The notes under the pieces were generated by a model that ran no database searches, had not been told where the DNA came from, and saw only the letters and a list, made by a program, of their open reading frames with translations. From Stutzerimonas nosocomialis (GTDB lineage Bacteria; Pseudomonadota; Gammaproteobacteria; Pseudomonadales; Pseudomonadaceae), in contig NZ_QLAE01000032.1 in NCBI RefSeq assembly GCF_005876855.1, positions 1 to 55,949 on the forward strand: DNA of 55,949 nt, written 5' to 3'. This document shows, one piece after another, positions 37,176 to 45,758 of the stretch (positions are counted from its first letter, which is position 1; the number at the start of each line of letters is the position of its first letter). The position numbers and the translations under genes were made by a program.

Positions 37176-37769
37176 CTAGCGCGGCGGATAATCGTCCAGC
37201 GCACGGTGCACCGCTTCGCGCATCGCGTCGGCACGCTCGGCCTGGCTGCCGGAGCTGCGGGCTTCGGCCTGGTTGCTCCAGACCTGTCGTCCCGTGGCCG
37301 CGTCGAACAGGGCGATGCGCACCAGCATGACCTGTTCTTCGTAGCTGCGCGCCAGCGGGACCTGGCCTCCGAGGCCGTACCCGCGGCCGTAGAGGCCTTG
37401 CCCGTAGTAGGTGCCGTAACTGTCATAAACCTGCCGCGTGCGGGTCTCCAGGCGTGCGTCGGCGGTGACCTGCACGTCGCCCCGGCTGCCGCCGGGCGCC
37501 GGCCTCAGGCCACGCTGGTCGAGCGCGCCGCTGACCATCTCCTGCAGGCTTTCGGGGGTGACGGATGCCGTGCCGGCTGGCGGCGATCTCCAGCTCCAGT
37601 GCTGGTAGCGGGAGAAGTCCAGCGGCGCTGCCGGATAGGCGCTCATGTCCGGCCCCTGGCCGACGTTGGCCGGCGCGGGCGGAATCGGCGTGGACTCTGC
37701 GACGTAGGGCTGCGGCCCTTGGCAGCCGACCAGACCAAGGCAGAGCGCCAGGGCGAGCGGGCGGATCAT
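37176..37769 (-). CDS. DUF4136 lipoprotein (copy 2)
   Basis: A 197-residue predicted lipoprotein: MIRPLALALCLGLVGC with lipobox LVGC. It shares the DUF4136 plan of its neighbour: FSRYQHWSWRSP near the start, ESLQEMVSGALDQRGLRPAP, VMLVRIALFDAATGRQVWSNQAEARSSGSQAERADAMREAVHRALDDYPPR at the end. A Tyr/Gly-rich loop (YDSYGTYYGQGLYGRGYGLGG) occupies the same place as the Gly/Trp loop of copy 1. GGAGG precedes the ATG at 37769. Both copies end RALDDYPPR or VLSQYPPR, so a duplication within this locus is likely. It lies 22 bases after the methyltransferase gene. Confidence 0.88.
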   Translation of the reverse strand: MIRPLALALCLGLVGCQGPQPYVAESTPIPPAPANVGQGPDMSAYPAAPLDFSRYQHWSWRSPPAGTASVTPESLQEMVSGALDQRGLRPAPGGSRGDVQVTADARLETRTRQVYDSYGTYYGQGLYGRGYGLGGQVPLARSYEEQVMLVRIALFDAATGRQVWSNQAEARSSGSQAERADAMREAVHRALDDYPPR

Positions 37770-37791
37770 GTCGGAACCTCCTGTGCCGTAA

Positions 37792-38541
37792 TCAGCGTGG
37801 ACGGCACAACCAGTGCAGGTAGCGGCCGAGGCCGGCGAAGGCCGGATGTCTGCGATGGGCCAGCTCCATTTCGACCAGCTCGGCCGGTTCTGCGCGTGCC
37901 TGGAAATCGGACGGCATGTAGTCGTGGAAGACCCGCACGCCGCTACGGTGTTCGACCCTCCACTGCGCGTCGAGTTGCGCGGCCAGCTCGCGTGGGTCCA
38001 GGGGTCGCTGCGGCGTCAGGCTCTGCCGCTCGCCGGCGAACTGCCCGCTGCGCAGCTTCTTGAAGTGGCCCTTGAGCAGGTTGCGGTAGATCAGCGCGTC
38101 GCGGTTGTAGAACGCCAGCGACAGCCAGCCATCGTCGGCGGTGAACTGGCGCAGCACCGGCAGGATCGCCTGGGGTTCGGCCAGCCATTCGAGCACCGCA
38201 TGGCAGATCACCAGGTCGAACGGGCCCTCGAGCCGCTCGGGCAGCGCCTGCCAGGGCGCCTGGATGAAGGTCGCTTCCTGACCGGCCTCGGCGAAGCGCT
38301 GGCGGGCGCCCTCGATCATCGGTTCGGCCGGCTCGGTGAGGGTGACCCGGTGCCCCTGCGCGGCGAGCCAGAGGCTCATGTGGCCGAGCCCCGCGCCGAC
38401 GTCCAGTACCCGCAGCGGGCGCTCGGGCAGCGCCTCGGCCAGGTCGGCCTGCAGCACGGCCAGGCGAATCGCGCCCTTGGCGCCGCCATAGATCTTCTCG
38501 GCGAAGCGGGTCGCCAGTTCGTCGAAGTGGCGATCGCTCAT
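37792..38541 (-). CDS. cmoM: SAM-dependent methyltransferase, probable tRNA cmo5U34 methyltransferase
   Basis: A 249-residue class I methyltransferase. It begins MSDRHFDELATRFAEKIYGGAKGAIRLAVLQADLAEAL, the CmoM (YecP/SmtA) start, and has the SAM motif VLDVGAGLGHMSLWLA, then EPAEPMIEGARQRF and FDLVICHAVLEWLAEP. CmoM makes the methyl ester of cmo5U34 in tRNA wobble positions. The C-terminal SLAFYNRDALIYRNLLKGHFKKLRSG is typical. The ATG at 38541 overlaps the stop of the MazG-like gene by four bases, so the two are translationally coupled. Confidence 0.9.
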   Translation of the reverse strand: MSDRHFDELATRFAEKIYGGAKGAIRLAVLQADLAEALPERPLRVLDVGAGLGHMSLWLAAQGHRVTLTEPAEPMIEGARQRFAEAGQEATFIQAPWQALPERLEGPFDLVICHAVLEWLAEPQAILPVLRQFTADDGWLSLAFYNRDALIYRNLLKGHFKKLRSGQFAGERQSLTPQRPLDPRELAAQLDAQWRVEHRSGVRVFHDYMPSDFQARAEPAELVEMELAHRRHPAFAGLGRYLHWLCRPR

Positions 38542-38843
38542 CGGGCGAAGCGCCGTTCGTTGTCGGCGAGCTTGGCCAGCAGCGCCTGTTCCATGTCGAT
38601 GCCCAGCTCGCTGCAGAGCAGCATCAGGTACATCAGGATGTCGCCCACCTCTTGTCCGACGTGTTCGCGCTGCGCCTGGTCGAGCTGCCGTGCCTGGTCC
38701 TCGTCGAGCCACTGGAAGATCTCCACCAGCTCGGCCATCTCGACGCTCGCGGCCATGGCCAGGTTCTTCGGCGAGTGATAGCGGCGCCAGTCGTTGGCGT
38801 CGCGGATGCGGTGCAGGCGCTGCACGATCGTGTCGATGTTCAT
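38538..38843 (-). CDS. MazG-like nucleotide pyrophosphohydrolase
   Basis: A 101-residue protein of the MazG / RS21-C6 superfamily, which hydrolyses nucleoside triphosphates to monophosphates, often house-cleaning modified dNTPs. The single catalytic helix pair is visible: KNLAMAASVEMAELVEIFQWLDEDQ and HVGQEVGDILMYLMLLCSELGIDME, with the acidic E-x-x-E and E-x-x-D metal ligands. The start at 38843 gives MNIDTIVQRLHRIRDANDW. Its stop overlaps the cmoM start (ATGA), so it heads the mazG-like/cmoM/DUF4136 transcription run. Confidence 0.88.
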   Translation of the reverse strand: MNIDTIVQRLHRIRDANDWRRYHSPKNLAMAASVEMAELVEIFQWLDEDQARQLDQAQREHVGQEVGDILMYLMLLCSELGIDMEQALLAKLADNERRFAR

Positions 38844-38910
38844 GGGACGGCTCGCGTGAAAAGCCGCTAGCTTCCGCCAGGCGCCGCGCGGGCGCAACCG
38901 GCGGTCGAGG

Positions 38911-39894
38911 CTAGGCGCGGACTTTGAGGATGCGCTCGATCGCCTCGATGCCGGGGCGGTAGTCGTCCTGTTCGATGGCGCCGAAGGCGTGCTCCAGGAC
39001 CCGCTCGGCAAGGCGTTCGTGCTGCTGGGAAATGGCGTTGACCGGCAGCGGCATGAAGTCGAGCAGCTGCGAGTCGCCGAAGGTGGCCAGGCGCAGGTGT
39101 TCGGGCCAGAGCATCTGGCGCTCGCGCAGGGCATCGAATACCCCCTTGAGCAGCAGGTAGGCGGTGGTCACCAGGGCATCGGGCATGTCGTCGGCGAGCA
39201 GTTCGAGCATCTTTTCACGTCCGCTGGCCCGGCTGAACTGCTCGGCCCGCAGAATGCTGACGCGCCCGGAGAAGCCTTCGAGCGCATCGTTGAAGCCGCG
39301 CTCGCGCTCCTGGCTGATCCGCAGGCCCGGGCGGGCGTTGATCAGCGCGATGTGCCGGGGAGGTGGGCTCAGCAGCGAGGCGGTGAGCTGGGCGCCGGCC
39401 TGGTGGTCGTCGCTGACCACCGAGCGGAAGTGCTCCGGGTCCATCGCCCGGTCGAGGGCGATGATCGGCAGGCCGGCCTCGAGCAGGCGGCGATAGCCGC
39501 GGTCCTCGGCCGGCAGGCAGCTGGCGACGATCAGCGCGTCGCAGCGCCGCGATCGCATCACCTGCACCACGGTGCGCTCGGCGTCCGGGTCGTCATCGGA
39601 GCTGGCGATGAGCAACTGGTAGCCGCGCCGGCGCGCGCCTTGCTCCAGCAGTTTGGCCAGGCGGGCGTAACTGGGGTTCTCCAGGTCCGGCACCACCAGC
39701 CCCAGGGTGCGGGTCTGGCCGCGACGCAGGCCGGCGGCCTGCTGGTCGGGCTGATAGCCCTGCTGCTCGACGATCGCCATGACCCGCTCGACCGTCGCCT
39801 GGCTGATGCGCCGGCGCTGGGCCTGGCCATTGATCACGTAGCTGGCGGTGGTCACGGAGACCTGGGCGAGGCGGGCGATGTCGGTCAGTTTCAA
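38911..39894 (-). CDS. fruR: Fructose regulon repressor FruR/Cra (LacI family)
   Basis: LacI-family regulator of the fructose PTS genes. The HTH is at residues 1-50 (KLTDIARLAQVSVTTASYVINGQAQRRRISQATVERV). A sugar-binding periplasmic-type domain follows (TRTLGLVVPDLENPSYARLAKLLEQGARRRGYQLLIAS, and DALVTTAYLLLKGVFDALRERQ). The reading begins with TTG at 39894 (TTG AAA CTG ACC), preceded by AGGA at seven bases; no ATG or GTG gives the conserved MKL-DIARLA start. It is divergent from fruBKA with a perfect Cra operator in the intergenic region, as in P. putida and P. aeruginosa. The effector is fructose 1-phosphate in P. putida; here it is inferred. Confidence 0.93.
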   Translation of the reverse strand: MKLTDIARLAQVSVTTASYVINGQAQRRRISQATVERVMAIVEQQGYQPDQQAAGLRRGQTRTLGLVVPDLENPSYARLAKLLEQGARRRGYQLLIASSDDDPDAERTVVQVMRSRRCDALIVASCLPAEDRGYRRLLEAGLPIIALDRAMDPEHFRSVVSDDHQAGAQLTASLLSPPPRHIALINARPGLRISQERERGFNDALEGFSGRVSILRAEQFSRASGREKMLELLADDMPDALVTTAYLLLKGVFDALRERQMLWPEHLRLATFGDSQLLDFMPLPVNAISQQHERLAERVLEHAFGAIEQDDYRPGIEAIERILKVRA

Positions 39895-39976
39895 GCGAAT
39901 GTCCTAAGGTTGATGGGGCGTATCGGCCGCGGGACTTCTAGGATGACCCGAGAGTAGGGTATGTTTCCAGTCTTGG

Positions 39977-39988
39977 TGAAACGTTTCA
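39977..39988. promoter_or_regulatory. Cra/FruR operator
   Basis: TGAAACGTTTCA, a perfect 12-base palindrome in the fruR-fruBKA intergenic region, close to the P. putida Cra site TTAAACGTTTCA. It is well placed to control fruBKA and fruR. Confidence 0.85.
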
Positions 39989-40084
39989 GCAGTCGTCCGG
40001 TCATACCGCCTCTCATGATTTCGCTCGCCCGCTGCACCGCGAGCGAGCCCATTCCGGCGGGCCGTAGCCGGTACAGGAGACCCC

Positions 40085-42964
40085 ATGCTCGAGTTGCATG
40101 CCCAGCATATCCGCATGCGCCAGTACGCAGCCGACAAGTCCGCCGCGCTGGCGCTGATGGCCGACACCCTGGTGGCCGATGGTCTGGTGGCCCCCGGTTA
40201 TCTGCAGGGCCTGCGCGCCCGCGAGGACCAGGGCTCGACCTACCTCGGCCAGGGAATCGCGATTCCCCATGGCACCCCGCAGACCCGCGACCAGGTACAT
40301 GCCACCGGCGTGCGCCTGCTGCAGTTTCCCGATGGCGTCGACTGGGGCGACGGCCACCGCGTCTACCTGGCGATCGGCATCGCCGCCCGCTCCGACGAAC
40401 ACCTGCGATTGCTGCAGCTGCTTACCCGCGCCCTGGGCGAGGCGGACATGAGCGATGCCTTGAAGAGCGCCGAGCGCGCCGAAACCATCATCGACCTGCT
40501 GCAGGGCGCGCCCCGGGAGCTGGCCCTCGACAGCCAGCTGGTGGCCCTGGCCACTGCCGCCGATGATTTCGACGAGCTGGTCTGGCAGAGCGTCAGGCTG
40601 CTGAAAAAGGCCGACTGCGTCGAGTCCGGCTTCGGCCACAGCCTGTCGCTGGATGAAGCGCTGCCGCTGGGCCAGGGCCTCTGGTGGCTGAGCAGCGAGC
40701 AGTCCGTGCTGCGCCCGGCGCTGGCCTTCGTCACACCGGCCAGGGCCTTGAGCCACGGCGGGGAGCCGGTAACCGGGCTGTTCTGCCTGGCCAGCCTCGG
40801 CGAAGCCCATCGCGCGATGCTCGAGCGCCTCTGCGACCTGCTCATCGAAGGGCGGGGCGAGGAGCTGGCCCATGCCCGCAGCAGCCGCGTGGTGCTCGAG
40901 GCCCTGGGCGGCGAGGTGACCGCGGACTGGCCGCAGGCACGGGTGGTCCTGGCCAACGCCCACGGCCTGCACGCGCGCCCGGCGAAGAGACTGATCGAAG
41001 TCGCCCAGCAGTTCGCCGGCGATATCCGTGTGCGGCTGGCCGGCACCGATGGCCCCGGTGTGTCGGCCAAGAGCCTGAGCAAGCTGCTCGCGATGGGCGT
41101 CCAGCGGGGCCAGGCGCTGGAGTTTCTCGCCGAGCCGGGCATCGCCGCCGACGCCCTGCCGGTGCTGGTGGCGGCGGTCGAGGAGGGGCTCGGCGAGGCG
41201 GTCGAGCCGCTGCCCGCCGAGCTGGACGAAGTGCTCGAGGCGCCGGCCGCCTACCCGCAAGCCGATGCCGCCGCCGTGCCGAGGCTGCAGCCGGGCGAGC
41301 GCATCCAGGCCGTGGCCGCTTCGCCCGGCATCGCCATCGGCCCGGCGCTGGTACGCACGCCACTGACGATGGACTTCACACGCGAGGGCGCATCGGCGCA
41401 GGTCGAGCAGCAGCGCCTGGACGCCGCGCTGGACGAGGTGTTCGCCCAGATCGACCGGCTGATCGCCGAAAGCGACGTGGCCAGCGTGCGCGACATTTTC
41501 GTCACCCACCAGGCGATGCTGCGCGATCCGGCCCTGCGCGAGGACGTGCTGGCGAAGATCCAGCAGGGCCTGAGCGCCGAAGCGGCCTGGGCCGACGAGG
41601 TCGAGGCGGCGGCGCGCCAGCAGGAAGCCCTGCACGACGCGCTGCTGGCCGAGCGTGCCGCGGATCTGCGCGACGTCGGCCGGCGGGTGCTGGCCTGCCT
41701 GATCGGCGCCGAAGCCGAGCAGGCACCGGACGAGCCCTACGTGCTGGTGATGGATGAGGTAGCGCCTTCGGATGTCGCCACCCTCAACCGCCAGCGGGTG
41801 GCCGGCATCCTCACCGCGCGTGGTGGCGCCACCGCCCATAGCGCGATCATCGCGCGTGCGCTGGGCATTCCCGCCATCGTCGGCGCGGGCGCGACGGTGC
41901 TGGGGCTCGACAGGGGCACGCTCCTGCTGCTCGATGGCGATCGCGGCGAGCTGCAGGTCGCGCCGAGCGAGGGCGAGCTGCAGAAGGCGATCGAGGCACG
42001 GGCCCAGCGCCTGGAACGACAGCGCCTGGCCGACGCCCGGCGCATGGAACCGGCGGTGACGCGCGACGGGCGGCGGATCGAGGTAGCCGCCAACCTGGGC
42101 AGCAGCGCCGAAACCGCCGATGCGGTGGAGCAGGGCGCCGAAGCCATCGGCCTGCTGCGCACCGAGCTGGTCTTCATGAACCACGCCCAGGCGCCGGACC
42201 AGGCCACCCAGGAAACCGAATACCGACGCGTGCTCGACGCCCTCGGTGGCCGGCCGCTGGTGGTGCGTACCCTCGACGTGGGGGGCGACAAGCCCTTGTC
42301 CTACTGGCCGATGCCCGCCGAGGAGAACCCTTTCCTCGGCGTGCGCGGTATCCGCCTGAGCCTGCAGCGCCCGGACATCCTCGACGTGCAGGTGCGCGCC
42401 CTGCTGGCCTCGGCCGAGGGACGGCCGTTGCGCATCATGTTCCCCATGGTCGGCTTCATGGAGGAGTGGCGCGTCGCCAGGCAGCTGGTGGACCGCCTGC
42501 GCGAGGAAATTCCGGTGGCCGACCTGCAGGTCGGCATCATGATCGAGGTGCCGTCGGCCGCGCTGATCGCGCCCGTGCTGGCCGCCGAGGTGGATTTCTT
42601 CAGCATCGGCACCAACGACCTGACCCAGTACACCCTGGCCATCGACCGCGGCCATCCCTCCCTCTCGGGCCAGGCGGACGGCCTGCACCCCGCGGTGCTG
42701 CGGCTGATCGGCATGGCCGTCGAGGCGGCCCATGCCCATGGCAAGTGGGTCGGCGTCTGCGGCGAGCTGGCCGCCGATGCGCTGGCCGTGCCCTTGCTGA
42801 TCGGCCTCGGCGTTGACGAGCTGAGCGTGTCGGCGCGCAGCATCGCCCTGGTCAAGGCACGGGTGCGCGAACTCGATCAGGCCCGCTGCCGGCAACTGGC
42901 CCAGCAGGCCCTCAACCTGCCCGGCGCGGCCGACGTGCGCGCCTTCGTGACGGAGCAAAGCTGA
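40085..42964 (+). CDS. fruB: Fructose PTS multiphosphoryl transfer protein (EIIA-HPr-EI)
   Basis: A 959-residue soluble PTS protein that carries phosphate from PEP through EI, HPr and EIIA to FruA. Domains in order: EIIA-Fru (about residues 1-150, active His62 in IAIPHGTP), a linker, HPr (about 285-370, active His296 in GLHARPA), and EI (about 395-950, active His585 in GGATAHSAIIARALGIPAIVG, PEP-binding FFSIGTNDLTQYTLAIDR and the Cys loop GVCGEL). This fused form is the usual pseudomonad FruB/FruI. The ATG at 40085 was chosen as the first one after the operator. It overlaps fruK by one base. Pseudomonads commonly carry only this PTS plus the nitrogen PTS. Confidence 0.97.
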   Translation: MLELHAQHIRMRQYAADKSAALALMADTLVADGLVAPGYLQGLRAREDQGSTYLGQGIAIPHGTPQTRDQVHATGVRLLQFPDGVDWGDGHRVYLAIGIAARSDEHLRLLQLLTRALGEADMSDALKSAERAETIIDLLQGAPRELALDSQLVALATAADDFDELVWQSVRLLKKADCVESGFGHSLSLDEALPLGQGLWWLSSEQSVLRPALAFVTPARALSHGGEPVTGLFCLASLGEAHRAMLERLCDLLIEGRGEELAHARSSRVVLEALGGEVTADWPQARVVLANAHGLHARPAKRLIEVAQQFAGDIRVRLAGTDGPGVSAKSLSKLLAMGVQRGQALEFLAEPGIAADALPVLVAAVEEGLGEAVEPLPAELDEVLEAPAAYPQADAAAVPRLQPGERIQAVAASPGIAIGPALVRTPLTMDFTREGASAQVEQQRLDAALDEVFAQIDRLIAESDVASVRDIFVTHQAMLRDPALREDVLAKIQQGLSAEAAWADEVEAAARQQEALHDALLAERAADLRDVGRRVLACLIGAEAEQAPDEPYVLVMDEVAPSDVATLNRQRVAGILTARGGATAHSAIIARALGIPAIVGAGATVLGLDRGTLLLLDGDRGELQVAPSEGELQKAIEARAQRLERQRLADARRMEPAVTRDGRRIEVAANLGSSAETADAVEQGAEAIGLLRTELVFMNHAQAPDQATQETEYRRVLDALGGRPLVVRTLDVGGDKPLSYWPMPAEENPFLGVRGIRLSLQRPDILDVQVRALLASAEGRPLRIMFPMVGFMEEWRVARQLVDRLREEIPVADLQVGIMIEVPSAALIAPVLAAEVDFFSIGTNDLTQYTLAIDRGHPSLSGQADGLHPAVLRLIGMAVEAAHAHGKWVGVCGELAADALAVPLLIGLGVDELSVSARSIALVKARVRELDQARCRQLAQQALNLPGAADVRAFVTEQS

Positions 42965-43923
42965 TGGCGAGGATACTGAGCATCACGCCCAATCCGGCGA
43001 TCGACCTGACCGTACGCCTGGGCGACCTGCGCCTCGGCGAGGTCAATCGCGGCGAGTCGCTGAGCGTCCATGCGGCCGGCAAGGGGCTCAACGTGGCCCA
43101 GGTGCTGGCCGACCTGGGGCATCGCTGCACGGTCAGCGGCTTTCTGGGGCAAAGCAACCCCAACGATTTCGATGCGCTGTTCGCCCGCCGCGGTTTCGCC
43201 GACGAGTTCGTCCGTGTGCCGGGCGAGACACGCAGCAACGTCAAGCTCGCCGAAACCGGCGGGCGGGTGACCGACATCAACGGCCCGGGGCTGATGGCCA
43301 GCGAGCAGGCCCAGGCGATGCTGCTGGCGCGCCTGGCCCGCATCGCGCCGGGCCACGACGCGGTGGTGGTCGCCGGCAGCCTGCCGCGGGGCGTCGGTGT
43401 CGAGTGGTTCTCCGAGCTGCTCGGGATGCTCCGGCAACTCGATATCCCGCTGGCGATCGACACCAGCGGCGCGGCGCTGCGGGCCGGGCTCGCGGTGTCG
43501 CCCTGGCTGATCAAGCCCAATGAGCAAGAGCTGGCCGATGCCAGCGGCGCAACGCTCGATTCGTCCGCGGCGCTGGCGGCCGAGGCCGGACGGCTGCGCG
43601 ACACCGGGATCGAGCATGTGGTGGTGTCCCGGGGCGCCGAGGGGGTCAGCTGGTTCGGCCCGGAGGGGCTGCTGCAGGCGGCGCCGCCCGGGGTCGAGGT
43701 GATCAGCACCGTCGGTGCGGGCGACTCGCTGCTGGCGGGCATGCTCCACGGGCTGCTCGAGGGCTGGAGCGGCGAGCGCACCCTGCGCCTGGCCACGGCG
43801 GTCGCCGCGCAGGCGGTCGGGCAGATCGGTTTCGGCATCGGCGACCGCCAGCAATTGGCCCGGCTGGAAACCGAGGTGAGCGTGCAGGCGCTCGAGCCAA
43901 CCCCGACACGAGGTGAGGAATGA
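42964..43923 (+). CDS. fruK: 1-phosphofructokinase
   Basis: PfkB-family kinase converting fructose 1-phosphate to fructose 1,6-bisphosphate. 319 residues. PfkB signatures: ITPNPAIDLTVRL at the start, GKGLNVAQVLADLGH near residue 40, IKPNEQELAD in the middle and STVGAGDSLLAGMLHGLLEG with the catalytic Asp in GAGDS. The start overlaps the fruB stop (TGATGG). It ends in a four-base overlap with fruA. Confidence 0.97.
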   Translation: MARILSITPNPAIDLTVRLGDLRLGEVNRGESLSVHAAGKGLNVAQVLADLGHRCTVSGFLGQSNPNDFDALFARRGFADEFVRVPGETRSNVKLAETGGRVTDINGPGLMASEQAQAMLLARLARIAPGHDAVVVAGSLPRGVGVEWFSELLGMLRQLDIPLAIDTSGAALRAGLAVSPWLIKPNEQELADASGATLDSSAALAAEAGRLRDTGIEHVVVSRGAEGVSWFGPEGLLQAAPPGVEVISTVGAGDSLLAGMLHGLLEGWSGERTLRLATAVAAQAVGQIGFGIGDRQQLARLETEVSVQALEPTPTRGEE

Positions 43924-45656
43924 ATCTTCTGATCGTCACGGCCTGCCCGAACGGCATGGTCACCAGCGTGCTGACGTCGCGCCTGCTGGAAGCCGCGGCG
44001 CAGCGCCTCGGCTGGTCGACGCGTGTCGAGGTGCACGACCCGCGTGCGATCGGCTCGCCACTGACCGCCGCCGAAATCGCCGCCGCCGACCTGGTGGTGG
44101 TGGTCAGGACCGGGCCGTTGTCCCTGCAGCGCTTCGTCGGCAAGCGGCTGGTGCAGTCGACGCCGGCTCAGGCGCTGCGCGACCCCGAGGCGTTCATCCA
44201 GCAGGCGGCTGCCGAGGCCCAGGTGTTCGAGGGCGAAGGCGAGCCCGCCACGGCGCAGGCTGAGCGCTCGCCGCGGCTGGTGGCGATCACCGCCTGCCCG
44301 ACCGGGGTGGCGCACACCTTCATGGCCGCCGAGGCCCTGCAGCAGGCGGCCGGGAAGCTCGGCTACCAGTTGCAGGTCGAAACCCGCGGTTCGGTTGGCG
44401 CGCGCAACGTGCTGGAGCGCCAGGCCATCGAGGATGCCGATGCGGTGCTGCTGGCCGCCGACATCGAGGTGGATGTCGAGCGCTTCGCCGGCAAGCGCAT
44501 CTACCGCTGCGGTACCGGCGTCGCCCTGAAGCAGCCCGAGGCGACGCTGCAGAAGGCCCTCGACGAAGCGCGCGTCGAGAGCAGTGGCGCAAGCGCTGCC
44601 GACCAGGCGCCGAAAAAGGCCGAGAAGACGGGCGTCTACAAGCACCTGCTGACCGGCGTGTCCTACATGCTGCCGATGGTTGTGGCCGGTGGATTGCTGA
44701 TCGCCCTGTCGTTCGTCTTCGGCATCGAGGCGTTCAAGGAAGAGGGGACGCTCGCCGCGGCCCTGATGAAGATCGGCGGCGAGACCGCCTTCCAGCTGAT
44801 GGTGCCGCTGCTGGCCGGCTACATCGCCTATTCGATCGCCGACCGCCCGGGCCTCGCGCCGGGGATGATCGGCGGGCTGCTGGCCGGCAGCCTGGGCGCC
44901 GGTTTCATCGGCGGCATCATCGCCGGCTTCGTGGCCGGCTACAGCGCGCTGGCGGTGATCCGCTGGGTGCGGCTGCCGGTGAGCGTCGAGTCGCTCAAGC
45001 CGATCCTGATCATTCCGCTGCTCGCCAGCCTGTTCACCGGGCTGGTGATGATCTATGTGGTCGGTACGCCGGTCGCGCAGATGCTCAACGGGCTGACCGC
45101 CTTCCTCGACACCATGGGCACGTCCAACGCGATACTGCTCGGCCTGTTGCTCGGCGCGATGATGTGCGTGGACCTGGGCGGGCCGATCAACAAGGCGGCC
45201 TATGCCTTTTCCGTCGGCCTGCTGGCTTCCCAGAGCTATGCGCCGATGGCCGCGACCATGGCCGCCGGCATGGTGCCACCGATCGGCATGGCGATCGCCA
45301 GCGTGCTGGCCCGACGCAAGTTCGCCCAGGCCGAACGCGAAGCCGGCAAGGCCGCCGGCGTGCTGGGGCTGTGCTTCATCTCCGAGGGGGCGATTCCCTT
45401 CGCCGCCAAGGACCCGCTGCGGGTCATCCCCGCCAGCATCGCCGGCGGCGCGCTCACCGGCGCGCTGTCGATGGCCTTCGGCTGCCGCCTGCTGGCCCCC
45501 CACGGCGGGCTGTTCGTGCTGCTGATCCCCAATGCGATGAACCACGCGCTGCTCTATCTGCTGGCCATCGCCGCCGGCAGCCTGCTGACCGGCGTGGTCT
45601 ATGCCGTCATCAAGAAGCCCGAGGCACAACCGTTGAGCGTCGACGCCGTCGCCTGA
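43920..45656 (+). CDS. fruA: Fructose PTS EIIBC component FruA
   Basis: Inner-membrane fructose permease and phosphotransferase, 578 residues. Two EIIB-type domains stand in tandem at the N-terminus: a first one (residues 1-95; LIVTACPNG with Cys9, probably the degenerate B' domain) and a functional second one (about 118-215; ITACPTGVAHTFMAAEAL with Cys126). The EIIC domain (about 225-570) has nine or more membrane segments and the family motifs KHLLTGVSYMLPMVVAGGLLIAL, DLGGPINKAAYAFSVGLL and FISEGAIPFAAKDPLRVIP. GAGGTGAGGA lies before the ATG at 43920. It completes the fruBKA operon. Confidence 0.96.
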   Translation: MNLLIVTACPNGMVTSVLTSRLLEAAAQRLGWSTRVEVHDPRAIGSPLTAAEIAAADLVVVVRTGPLSLQRFVGKRLVQSTPAQALRDPEAFIQQAAAEAQVFEGEGEPATAQAERSPRLVAITACPTGVAHTFMAAEALQQAAGKLGYQLQVETRGSVGARNVLERQAIEDADAVLLAADIEVDVERFAGKRIYRCGTGVALKQPEATLQKALDEARVESSGASAADQAPKKAEKTGVYKHLLTGVSYMLPMVVAGGLLIALSFVFGIEAFKEEGTLAAALMKIGGETAFQLMVPLLAGYIAYSIADRPGLAPGMIGGLLAGSLGAGFIGGIIAGFVAGYSALAVIRWVRLPVSVESLKPILIIPLLASLFTGLVMIYVVGTPVAQMLNGLTAFLDTMGTSNAILLGLLLGAMMCVDLGGPINKAAYAFSVGLLASQSYAPMAATMAAGMVPPIGMAIASVLARRKFAQAEREAGKAAGVLGLCFISEGAIPFAAKDPLRVIPASIAGGALTGALSMAFGCRLLAPHGGLFVLLIPNAMNHALLYLLAIAAGSLLTGVVYAVIKKPEAQPLSVDAVA

Positions 45657-45706
45657 GCTGAACTAAGGCCCCGCAGCTGCATCCATCCATAGCGGGTGAG
45701 GTGTAT

Positions 45707-45718
45707 CAAAACGTTTCG
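45707..45718. promoter_or_regulatory. Cra-like palindrome core upstream of the PQQ dehydrogenase gene
   Basis: CAAAACGTTTCG shares the central AAACGTTT of the Cra operator (TGAAACGTTTCA) but differs at the outer two bases on each side except the C at position 11. It lies 41 bases before the gene start. Could be a weak FruR/Cra site or a site for another LacI-family regulator. Confidence 0.4.
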
Positions 45719-45758
45719 CTTCGCCCCTTCGCCTCAACCGACGAGCAGGAGCGTGCTG

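Noticed and set aside
40013-42958. A 981-residue minus-strand open frame opposite fruB
   Set aside because: Antisense of fruB, with low-complexity composition and no domain.
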